The notes under the pieces are model-generated. The model was not told the DNA's origin, ran no database searches, and worked only from the letters and a program-made list of their open reading frames with translations. A stretch of DNA of 64,000 bases from Vitrella brassicaformis (Eukaryota > Sar > Vitrellaceae), in assembly GCA_001179505.1 (NCBI GenBank), contig CDMY01000455.1:8710-72709 (forward strand), in the 5' to 3' direction. Shown in pieces: positions 1 to 9,980 of this stretch; within the stretch, counting starts at the first letter, position 1, and every line of letters begins with the position of its first letter. The position numbers and the translations under genes are program-made.

Positions 1-660
1 CCCCCCCCCCCCCCCAACACACAGGCGGCGCTCAAACATTTGTGCACCGTCGTGTAACATCAAACGACTGACTGCCTTCCCCCTTCCGTCACACACAACC
101 GGCGCTTAAACACACCAATCAGATGCACAAAATGTGCCATCTCGGCCCCATGTGTTATCCAACCCACACACACCTAGACCTAGACGGCTTCCCTCCGCTC
201 CCCTGCTTGGCTCACCTGCTCAGCAACACACACACACTCTCGCACACACAGAGCGAGGTATGAACCTGAACGACCTCGCGTTGCTGCCGACGGCACCAAC
301 GGCAGCAACGCGGCGGCCGCCGCCGCCGTGGAAGAAGACCCTACCAACAATCAGGCGGCCAGGACCGCAGGAAAAGAAGGCATTCCGACTTTGCTGGTGG
401 GACACGCCTTCTTACCGAAGAGAGCAAGGCCCGTTTCTCATGCCTGGGCACCACACGTTTGGTGCGGTGCATCGTTGCCTACATTTTATATCATGACGTC
501 TCTTCGCCCGTTTGATTGCGTGCCCGCCATATTTGACAGACTGCAGCCGTGGTCTGTGTCATGGACACATCCATCCACGGGCTAAGGGACCGTCGTGTAG
601 ACAGACATGCAAAAAAACTGCCTTCCCTCCTCCCACATGCAAGCGGCGCTCAAACAGAGG
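1..660 (+). repeat. Dispersed repeat, copy 1 (inverted relative to 31150-32350)
   Basis: Three blocks match the reverse complement of the 31-32 kb region. Positions about 15-250 match about 31150-31400 (both start at a C/G homopolymer and share the cctagacctagacgg block). Positions about 257-412 match about 32185-32350, a piece of the tandem membrane-protein locus. Positions about 455-655 match about 31412-31605. At 635-655 the unit begins to repeat the first block, so the piece looks like part of a head-to-tail array continuing off the left edge. The ORFs here are relics or chance frames, and I call no gene before 951. Confidence 0.75.
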
Positions 661-950
661 CACGCGCACTCGCTGCACTGCATGATCGGCTATGGCAGCT
701 TGCCTCATCCTGCCGGCTCACAGAGAAGCAGAGCTCACGGTGAAGTCCGGAGCTTGACGAAGCGATTTTTCAGTGAGTGCTGGAGCACTGGCCAGACCTC
801 AGGCGGCATGCGTCATTGAGAGATCTATTCGATCATTTCCTCCCCCGACGGATTTACTCGCCCCCGAGTTTTCGGGGCCTTCGCAACCGGGGGACAGCAG
901 ACGGGAGCATTCCGCATCGTGCGGGCGGATTTTTGTTGCTCTTCGCAGAA

Positions 951-2960
951 ATGGTGTTGGAGGGCAGCACCCCAGGTGGGCATCCCTCACCCCAAGCAGT
1001 ACTGGACAATGCGAGGAAGCTGTTCGATGCCATCGGGACGCAAGGGCCCTATGACCACACAGTGCAGCAGCGAGGATTGGAAGCCCTCGAGGCCGACATT
1101 GCCGCCGTCATGACCGACATCTGCCACCTGATAGCGTCGGCCAGTGATCCGCAGCTTCGCACTGACGTCATACGTCAGCTGGTCCGGCTGCTATCGATCG
1201 AGCATATGAACGGCAACGCCATTGACGAGAAGGCTTTCAGCGCCGGTGTGGTGCCTGTGTTGGTGGAGCAGCTGAGGTTCTCGCTGACGAAAGGACCGGC
1301 AGAGGAGGTGGAGGGGCTGGTTGCGGCCTTGGCCCTCGGCATGCTGGGGGCTCGCCATGCCACGGCATTTGTCGATGCCGGTGCCATCCCGCCCCTGGTA
1401 CAGCTGGTGTCGTCACCTAATGATTACGTGCGTTTGGGGGCCGTCGGGGCGCTGAAAAAGGTCACGGAGGGATCGGTGGCCCGTCGCGATGCGGTGCTGG
1501 CGGCGGGCATCCTGCAGCCGCTGCTGGTGACGATACGAGAGAGCACCATGACCGATGTGGTCGCCATGGGTGTCCAGCTGGTGGCCACTCTGTGGAGTGT
1601 CCAACCTCGGCCTCCACTGGCCGACTTGGCTCCCTTCGTACCGGAGCTTGTCCGCCTCTTCAGCGCCCCTCAACAGGACGAGTGTGTGAAGGTGAAGGCA
1701 CGAGGGGCGTTGGCGTATGTCGGGGTGCTGTGTATCGAGGCTTACGGTTAGTCGCCACACATGAAGGCACAAAACACAAGCATCGGCTGCATAACTCGCT
1801 GTGTCCTGATTGCCTCTGATTGGTGATTCCCTCATAGGTACCGACGCTGACCGTGACGCGTTGGTCGGGTGTGGCGCCGTGGCGTCGATCAAGACTCTGC
1901 TGGAGGCAGCCGACCCACGGATGAAAGACATCGCATGCTTGACGGCGACGGTCCTGACTGGAGGTAAGCCGGCCGCGCGCTCACACACATCCCATCAAAG
2001 ACAGCACCTGCGTCAGGTGTAAGGTGCTGTGGATTGGTTGCTCTCACCGACAGGCGGCCGTCGATGGTGGGCTCGTGCCTCTACTCGTCCACGCGGCGGC
2101 CAGCGAAGAGGCTCATGTCCGCTATAACGAGACGGCAGCGATGGCCATTGCAAACGTGCTCGCCCAGGGATCGCAGCAACAGGTGACTGACAAGGCACTC
2201 AGGCCGCTTGATGTGTGTGTTCGTTCATTTGTTCAATCGTGCAGGTCGAGTATGTGGTTGAGTGTGGCGGCATCCAGCCCCTCTGTGACCTGATCGATGT
2301 CGACAACAACCGCAACCTTTTTATCGGTGTCATGCTACTGAAAATAATACTCAGGTAGGTCACACACACACACACACGTCCCTCTGAATTACCTACCAGT
2401 TGTCTGTTGCCCTCGTGTGTGCAGTTCGGGTCGTGAGAAGCAGGCCAACGAGGGCCTCCCCGACAATCCCTACTGCATGCTGGTCGAGCAGGTGAGACAG
2501 AGAGAGAAGAGGACACCACAACCCTGGGCACAGCCACATGGCCGGCTGTTTCGTTCGGCGTCTCACGCAGGCCGGCGGTGTGGATAAGATAGCGACACTG
2601 CAGGCGCACACCAACATGGACGTCGCAGCGCAGGTGACCTGTCTGCCTTCACGGCCCGTGTCGTGTGGCAACAAAGGCTGCAGACATACACTCTAGTGTG
2701 TTGTCCTTTCCTCTCTTGTTCAGGCCATCATCATATTTGTGGGCTGCTTCCCGGCTCGTGTGGACGTGCGGCGAGTGGAGGCATTGGTGGATGTCGGCGT
2801 GATCCAGGTGGTCCGTCAGCCAGGTGGCGGTGAGGACGACAGGGCCACCCGCGTAAGCGACGACAGCGAAGGGGATGGAGAGAGTGGGCCGTCCACGTCC
2901 CCCTCCTGCTGGCCATGGGGGTGGGAGATGTGGCGGATAGATCGATGGGTCGCTTCATGA
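951..2960 (+). CDS. Importin-alpha-like armadillo-repeat protein, paralogue 1 (possibly defective)
   Basis: Seven exons are inferred: 951-1746, 1838-1973, an exon ending at 2182, 2245-2354, 2425-2491, 2571-2633 and 2724-2960. The translation is a run of armadillo repeats (blocks such as GAIPPLVQLVSSPNDYVRLG). Near the end is an importin-alpha-like last repeat (AGGVDKIATLQAHTN, then AIIIFVGCF) and an acidic tail. Importin-alpha carries NLS cargo to the nuclear pore with importin-beta, but I see no basic importin-beta-binding domain, so transport is not assured. The start is chosen because both paralogues have an ATG just after a TTCGCAG acceptor. Exon 3 is suspect: the acceptor block present in both paralogues is missing, and the only in-frame AG would leave a 27-nt intron. 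This copy may be a pseudogene or be spliced differently. Confidence 0.7.
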
Positions 2961-3292
2961 CTAGGTATGTGTGTGTGTGGATATATGTACGTTCGTATGG
3001 GTATAGCGCAAAGTTGAAGAGGTATCGGCATGAATGCGTTGTCCATTTTGCAGACATCCTTTTACTGTGCTGCAGTTCGTCAATGACATCTTTCGTTCAA
3101 GGAGATTCCGCTGGCTGACCAATGCGTCACGTCGCAGCTTTCCAGCGCAGCATGACTCATCGGACAGCCAAGGGAAAGGCACCGGACGAAAGGCCGCCAT
3201 TCACACAGACAAACCCACAAGTGCATCCGTCATCCAATCACACGATAAAGCGCCGCACACAGTCAAACCTCATCTGTGCAGATGCATATGCA
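2961..3292. other. Convergent intergenic region
   Basis: Lies between the 3' ends of the armadillo gene and the adenylyltransferase gene. ORFs continue through it but none shows a recognisable domain or intron structure. It presumably holds the two 3' UTRs. Confidence 0.5.
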
Positions 3293-4232
3293 TCAGAGTC
3301 TCTCCCCTCTGTACAGCCCATGCTCCCGTATGTACTCCAGCACACACAGCGGTGTCAGCCCTTCACACAGCCTCTCACGCCCCATTGGCCGCCCCAGCCG
3401 CGCACGCAGCGCCGTGGACGATATGTCGGTGACGAACAGATCCAGCTCGCCGGCCTTGGCGTCGTCCTCCAGACACCTGTAGGTGATGCCCGGCGGCCAT
3501 CTGGGGTCGGCTGGGGTCGTCTCGGCGCCCTGACGTGGCACCACCAGGAAGCGGCACTCCTTCATCAGAAGAGGGCCGTGCTGCCTGCATGCAGAGACAG
3601 ACAAGGGAGGGGGTGAAAGGGAGGGAATGTGTGTGTTCTGTGTGCGGTGTGGGTACCATTTTTGGAGTGTGGTGACGAGGTCGCTGCCGATGATGAGCCA
3701 GAAGTCGATTGAGGGGTGCTCGCTGGCGTAGCGCTTCATCAGCTCATACGAGGGGATGAACTGCCCGTGATCCACCTCGGTAGACATCACCTGCACAGAC
3801 ACACAACGCCACACCGATACACACCAGCGGCATCCATCTGTGTCTGCAGGAATCTCTGGTCATTACCTTGATGGGGAAGTCGTGTGAGAACGATGCCTCG
3901 ACGGCCCTGCGGCACATCTCGAGCCGATGGCGCGCTGCCCCTGTGGTCTTCTTGTCGGGCCGGTTGCCGCAGGGCACTATCCACACCTCATCCACACTAC
4001 CGCAGTGAAGAACCTGCGCGGCCGTCTGCAACGCACACACGTATGCGGGGGCATCCATCCTTTGTGTGAATGGATGGTGGGGTGCGAACCATAATGTGGC
4101 CGACGGTGATTGGATCAAAGCTGCCGCCGAAGACTCCTACCCTGCAAACACACACACAGGGCGCCGCTGTGTGCACAGCTCAACTATCAACGGCAAGAGA
4201 TCTTTGTACCTTTTCTTGCTGTTCGCATTCAT
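3293..4232 (-). CDS. NMNAT: NadD-type nicotinate/nicotinamide mononucleotide adenylyltransferase
   Basis: This enzyme joins ATP with nicotinate or nicotinamide mononucleotide to give the dinucleotide, an essential late step of NAD synthesis. Five exons are inferred. The first (4232-4210) encodes MNANSKK; the second starts at 4141 and carries the nucleotidyltransferase signature GVFGGSFDPITVGH. A short intron follows, then DEVWIVPCGNRPDKK and the ARHRLEMC block. The next exon has DFWLIIGSDLV, and the last exon has the second family signature ISSTALRARL and ends at 3293. All junctions are in phase, giving about 225 aa, a normal length for NadD. No targeting leader is visible, so it is probably cytosolic or nuclear. 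It is divergent from the La gene, with 294 bp between starts. The choice between NaMN and NMN cannot be made from motifs alone. Confidence 0.88.
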
Positions 4233-4526
4233 CACGGGAACGCACACGCGTCGCAGCGCCAGATCTCTTCCTAGCACCCCAACTCTCTCGCTCTCGTGGG
4301 GTTTTCCTACTCAGCCAGACCTCGCGACTCACGGATCCATGAAATTGACATCAGCTACAGCCTCCTGGCCTCCTGTGCTTTCACAGAAGGTGCATCTCAG
4401 CCCTCATTGTCGCTGTTTTCCCCACGCTCTGGCGATCGGTCTGCGAGCTTAGCCGACGGACAAAGAAAGAAGGTAGAAGGGCAGTTCCTGCTTGCTGCGT
4501 TCGTCTCTCAAGGGTTCGATCGAGGT

Positions 4527-6819
4527 ATGGCTGCCAACGAGGGACCAGAGGTGAACGTGGAGGCCAATGTGACGGATGAGAAAGATGAGGGCAAGAGGGC
4601 TGCGGATGCGCCGGCCGAGGACGAGCCAGCCGACAAGAAGGCCAAGCTCGATGACGGCACGGCAGCGCCCAAGGTATCGGTCAACATGGGGGAGGTGCGG
4701 CGACAGGTCGAGTACTACCTCTCCGACCAAAACCTGCGCCAGGACAAGTTCTTCCACGAGAAGATCTCCTCAGCCAACGACGTGAGTGCGGATGAGAGAA
4801 GGCACCGAAGCCATACACCCATCCTCATGCATTCAGACATACCAAATGCTCCCGGAGTTTGTTCGTGTGTGTTGTTGGTTCCTGTCAGGGATGGCTTGAC
4901 ATGAAGTTGATCTTGGAGTGTCCGCGCATGAAGCTGCTCAAGGCGACGAAGGAGAACGTGCTGGAGGCTCTCAAAGGCTCGCATCTCGAGATCAAAGACA
5001 ACGAAAGTGAGGGAGGGAGGGAGTCATGACGGTGTGTGTCCTTTCTCACTTGTGAGCTGTGCGCTCACTGCCTCCCTCTCTGTTGGTTACTTTGGTTCTC
5101 TCAGCTGGCTGTGCCGTTCGACGGCTGACTCCGCTGCCCACCTTGGTGCCTCGCTCTGAGAGGAAGCAGAAGAACGAGCCAGGCAACGTCAGATACTCGG
5201 CACATCTCGGCGGGTGGGTGACCATCGATGGGAAGGATGCACACACATACATGCGACGGAATTTATACCTGTGTGTGTGTGTGTGCGCTGGTGTGTGCGG
5301 ATCAGTGTGGTCTTGTCGATCAAGGACATCCCGGAGGAGGTGTCGTGGAACGCCGTGCGGGACAGACTCGGGGACCGCGTCAAACCACAAGGCGTAAGTG
5401 AAGACCAGGCAGCCACGCGCCATTTGCCCTTGTGTCCATCGCTGTCTGTCTACACATCTATCTATGTGTGTAAATGCATCAAACGATCCATCCATCAGGG
5501 CAAGGTAGAGTTCGCGACTCAGGTCAAGACTGAGAACTCCGAGAGCGTGCTGCTGTGCTCGCCATTCGACGGAGATGTCGACTTCCTGGATGGGGTAAGC
5601 CTTCGTGGGAGGGAGGAAGGGAGAGAAAGGCTTCGACTGTCGACCGATGGGTGTGCCTCGTGTGTGTCGTCCCTCCTACGACTATCAGTTGAAGATTGAC
5701 CTGGCCGGCCGTGAGTGTGAGGCCAAGGTGCTCTACGGCGATGCGCTCAAGAAGGGCATCAAGGTGTGTAGCTCAGCCGAGCAACTGTCACTGATAAATG
5801 TCCTCATATCAGCAGCATGCCTGTGTGTGTTTGTGTTGGTATGACTGACTGTGGTGGGTGCAGGACATTCCGCCGCACTTGATCAAAAAGCGCGAGAAGG
5901 CCGCTATGAAGCGGCGACAGGCACAGGTACTCTTTCATGCAGCGCTCGTGCTGCCGCGCCGTTCATTGTGCTCTCATTATGCCGCTGGATTGGATGGTGC
6001 TGCTTTGTGCATGTGTGTGTGCCTAGGGTCAGGGCAAGGGCGGCGGGCAGATATCGCTCGCCGGCCAGTCCTTCGGCAGCGTCAACAAACTCAGAAACCG
6101 GCTCAAGGTGAGGGAGCGTCAACACACGCAGCGCGACACACTCCGTGGATCACATTCCATTCCTGTTGGTCGCACAACACACAGGGCGTGATTGCATCCC
6201 ACCCCGACAACAAGCCGATGAACAAGGACAGCAGCGACTACAAACTGGTAAGCACCACACACGCACACACACACACACACACTCTCACACATCGACGCCT
6301 GCCCGCCCGTGGTGGTGGTCGGTGTGCAGGTGGTTGCTCTGCTGGACTACCACCCACGAGCCGATGAGAAGAAGAAGGGTCAGCCAAGCCAGCGGCAACC
6401 GTCCGTCCAGCCGATGCTGCCACTCTCACTTAATTGCCTCTGCGTGTGTGCAGAAATGACGGGCATCAAGGTGGACGTCAAGGACTTCGACGGCCAGAAG
6501 TCTCGATGCTTCCACGTCATCAGAACCGACGGCACCTCTGAGGTCGGCTATCAATACGGCACGGACACACGCGTGTTTCTTGTCTGGATGCGTGTGTCCG
6601 TGTGTGCAGGATTTCAGCTACACCAAGTGCATGAGTGAGTACGAGAGGCGGTTGAAGGAGGACACGCCAGCCGCTGCAGCTGCAGCTGCCGCCTTACCTG
6701 CAGACGCCAAGCCAGGCGACACCAACGCCAACAACCCTGCCGCTGCCAATGCAGATGCAGAGGAGGAGGGCGAGAATGGCAAGAACGGCCAAGACGACAA
6801 CGGCAGGGGGGCTGACTGA
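4527..6819 (+). CDS. La RNA-binding protein with C-terminal DUF3223-like domain
   Basis: La proteins bind the 3' oligo-U of RNA polymerase III transcripts and protect and help fold them. The start at 4527 follows a purine-rich leader. After an acidic/lysine N-terminus (residues 1-50) comes the La motif, seen in VEYYLSDQNLRQDKFF and, in exon 2, GWLDMKLILECPRMKLL. An RRM-like region follows over several short exons (VLSIKDIPEEVSWNAVRDRL). After a basic linker is a region like the DUF3223/DCL domain: LLDYHPRADEKKK, then RCFHVIRTDGTSEDFSYTKC formed across introns. The tail is rich in Ala and Glu/Asp. Introns are short and TG-rich. The La motif assignment is strong; the C-terminal domain is assigned from its HP...RTDG..EDFSY.KC pattern. 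Confidence 0.82.
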
Positions 6820-7592
6820 CGATGAATACAATGCTTGAGCCTGACTGACGGAAGTTAACGAGCCTGACGTGGGAGGATGGTCAGTCAGGTGTTTCTTTCC
6901 TTTCGGTTTTTGGGAGTTTCAAGCGACTGGCTGAAGTTGTGATGTGTTGTGTAAGTGTGTGAGAGTGTCGTCGTGCCAGTGGTGCATCGTGGGTGGATGA
7001 GAAGCCGTGTAGGCTTCACTTCACTGGGGTGGTGTCTGGATGTTGGTGCCTGCCTGTGTGAATGCAATGCGTTTCCTGACCGACCGACCTGTCGAGCGCT
7101 GAGTATGCAATGAGAATGAGGCTCCTGGAGACTCGGCAGGAAGATGAGAGAAAGCCACAGACACGATGCGATGCATTCACTCTGGTGTAATCGTCCGTCA
7201 TTGTCATTGTCGTGGAAGGAAGGGGGCACATCTACTCTACATGGGGGGAGAGTAGGCAGGCCAGGTGATGGCGACATCTATCCATCTATCAGCTACAGTA
7301 GGTGCAGGCCAGGCCGGCAGGGCAAGGCTGAGCTACACAGTCAGTCACGACATACACACATATCCGGTCCATCCATCCATCCATCCATCGTCGGTCGGTA
7401 AGGTAAAAACACACGCCTCTGGCTCACGGCACTCAGTCGACTCACCCAAATCTGCTACATCTAGCTGAGCTGGACGGACCCTCCTCAGTCGTCCCAGTCA
7501 GGTCTGATCTCGACCGCTAGCTACCAAGAGGTACCGATGGCCGCCCCATCGTTCCCCCGCCCTCCCTCGTCGCCACAGCTAAGCTACGTACG
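6820..7592. other. Convergent intergenic region with TCCA repeats
   Basis: Separates the 3' ends of the La gene and the ankyrin-like gene. It holds a short TCCA tetranucleotide run near 7370-7390 and nothing I can support as coding. Confidence 0.5.
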
Positions 7593-9919
7593 TCACGCCA
7601 CCGTCATGTTGTTGAGGACCTCCAGGTCATCAGCCGTCCCGTGCTTGAGCGTCAGCTTGATGCCGAATCTGTTCAAGCACAGCAGCAGAAAAGAATAATG
7701 CACGAATGGATGGATGGAAGGTGTGGCGGCTTCATCAGCCCCACCGCTGCGTCTCGATCCGAACGGCGCGGAATATGACCTCGCAGATGCCCATGCGGCG
7801 GTCCGCCGCCCCACCCATGGCAAAGGGGCGCAGCTGTGGCTGCCCCGGCCCCCCCACCACATGCACGTTGCCGTCCTGGATGATGCTGCGAGTGGCGGCC
7901 CTCACGTACTGCTCCACGGCCTGGTTGATGCGAGTGCTGAGTGGGGCCTCGCCGATGGGGATGGAGGGGGCTGGGGTGAGGTAGGCGGCGATGGTTGTCT
8001 GGATCTCGGAGGGCAGCGTGATGTGTGTGGTCTCGCTGATGGGGATGGGTCGGGTGAGCGATGCCGTGATGGAACGGCTGGGCCGCAGGGCGGTGTTGAT
8101 GGCACGGATGGACCGTCGAGGCATGGTGCGGTTGAGGTAGGTGCCGTAGACGTGGAGGATCCATTTGGCGGGGTAGTGGTCCTCCTCGTCGTCGCTATCG
8201 TAATCGTAATCGGAATCGTAATCGGAATCGCAATCGTAATCGTCGCATCGACGGCGTCTTCTGGGCTGCCGCTTCTCCTCGGCCAGTGCGATTGCCCTCT
8301 CTGGTGTGACGCCGGCGGCCGTCACCGAGGCACCGTGCGACAGCAATTCGACCAGGTGCGACACGTCCTTGTCCTTCTTGTCGACGGGGCGCCACGTGAC
8401 CTCACTCGCCAACACCGCCAGGTGGTACAGCAGCGTGCGGCCATCGTTGCGGGGCGTGTTGATGTGCTCTGCCGCACCATATCGATACAGCCCCTCGATG
8501 GTCGCCTTGCGGCGCGCACCCGTGAGGTTGAGCGACGCGTGCCAGAGTGGTCGCATGCCCTCCCCGTCTGGCGTGTTGACGACGGCACGCCCGCACACCT
8601 TGACGAAGTATTCGATGAGCCACTTCTGGGACTTGGCCGTGGCCAGGGGATCCTGGCAGTATCGGTGGATTGGCTGCATGCCGTCCCGGTCCACTTCGGT
8701 GAGGACCGACGGGGCGACCTCGCCGATCTTCTTGACGAGACGCAGATGGTCATCCGGAGACAGACCCTTCTCATCCTCTTCTCGCTCCTGTAGCTGGGAC
8801 AGCAGCGACGTGCCCGCCACATGCGCGCTGCAGCTGTATTGCGGCTGGAGCAGGATCTCCAGGAGCGGCCAGCGCCCTACCCTGACTGCGAAAGGGATGG
8901 CCTCGGCGGCACCTCCCATGTCGATGGGAGCTCCTGCCTCGAGCAGCACCCGCAGGACCTTGCCGGCCGCCGAACCGGTGTGGTATACCACCAGCCCGAT
9001 CAGGCTGAGGTGGCGTTCATGCGCCTTTACACCCTTATTGAGGTCGGCACCCCGGTCGATCAGCCGCTGCGCCCCGGCCTCGTCGATGGTGCCGCATGCG
9101 ATGCCGATGGCCAGCTGCTTGGTCAGATGGCACGCGCCGCCGTCGAAGTCCACTGATGTGGGTGGATGGCACGGCCATCCACCCACCTCGTGTGTGTGGA
9201 TGACGGCTGTATCGTGGAGCCAGGCAGGGAGGGCGTCTGGGTCTGGCAGGACGGTGAAGGCGGGCGGAGGCTGGTTGCTGCCGAAGAACAACGACGGAGT
9301 GAAGGCACGCTCAAACTCCTGCATCCAAGCGAAACCGGACACACACATAAATGAAACCAACCGCAGAGACCCCCTGTGCGCGTTGATTGCTAATCTGCTC
9401 CGATGGCGTCACGGCGGCCCAGTTGCGACACCAGTTGATCTCAGTGGACGTGTCGAAAACGATGAGTAGGGCGGCCGAGTGGCGGCTCGGTACGGCGCGC
9501 TTCACGCGCATTCGCTTGACGGTCAGGCCATTGGAGTCCGTCACCACGTACTGGTAAGGGTGACGGCCCGGGGGAATGGGCACACAGACCCTCCAGCCGT
9601 CGCATGTGGGGGAGGGAGGCGCCATGCGATGAGTCTTGCCACCAACCACCAACCACCAACGAAACTGACATGACAGCCGCAAACAAGTCGCACCCTGAGC
9701 GGACCACTCGATCACTTGATGCAGATCAGATCTCCCTCCCGCCGCCTTTGATACCTGATTCGCCATCCTTGAGATCCTCGGCTGCCAATGTGAAGACTAC
9801 AGGGACGGGTTGTGTCTGGGTGCGCCTGCCTTCGTCGGGGTGCTCGAGGCGGTGCATGACATCGGCCGGCAACATCTTCCACTTCTGCTCGTCCGTCATG
9901 CGAGTGTCGTTGGATTTCA
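7593..9919 (-). CDS. Ankyrin-like repeat protein with N-terminal carbohydrate-binding-like segment
   Basis: The first coding block starts at 9919 (MKSNDTRMTDEQ). The next block contains VVFTLAAEDL and GWRVCVPIPPGRHPYQYVVT, a pattern like starch-binding CBM20/CBM48 beta-sandwich modules (surface aromatics, G-x-W, PPG-x-x-x-YQYVV). The long exon (about 9322-7745) has ankyrin-like units (RLIDRGADLNKG, LRVLLEAGAPIDMGG, LVELLSHGASVTAAG). A low-complexity Asp/Ser/Tyr stretch is encoded by a hexamer repeat (about 8200-8240). A later block (TLPSEIQTTIAAYL) looks like a short F-box or SOCS-like helix. The last exon is 7668-7593. Intron 3' ends fit GT/AG, but the first junction is uncertain in phase. 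Function is unknown; a scaffold binding storage glucan is only a guess. Confidence 0.6.
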
Positions 9920-9980
9920 TGGACTGAGGGTAGACGGATAGCTTTCGGCTTCCGGCTGCGAGCTTAGATGAGTGGAGAAG
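9920..9980. promoter_or_regulatory. Very short divergent start region
   Basis: Only 61 bp separate the chosen ATG of the ankyrin-like gene (9919, minus) from that of TERT (9981, plus). Unless 5' exons lie elsewhere, the two 5' UTRs overlap or share a bidirectional promoter. No TATA-like element stands out. Confidence 0.4.

Noticed and set aside
1-20. C run at the window start as a telomere
   Set aside because: No TTTAGGG-type repeats; the run is part of the dispersed repeat, also present at about 31406-31418.
4500-4526. GGTTCGATCG as a tRNA T-loop
   Set aside because: No matching acceptor or anticodon stem around it; it is the La 5' leader.
8306-9469. 387-codon plus ORF opposite the ankyrin-like gene
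   Set aside because: Arg/Ser-rich antisense frame of a GC-rich coding exon; the minus frame has clear repeat structure.
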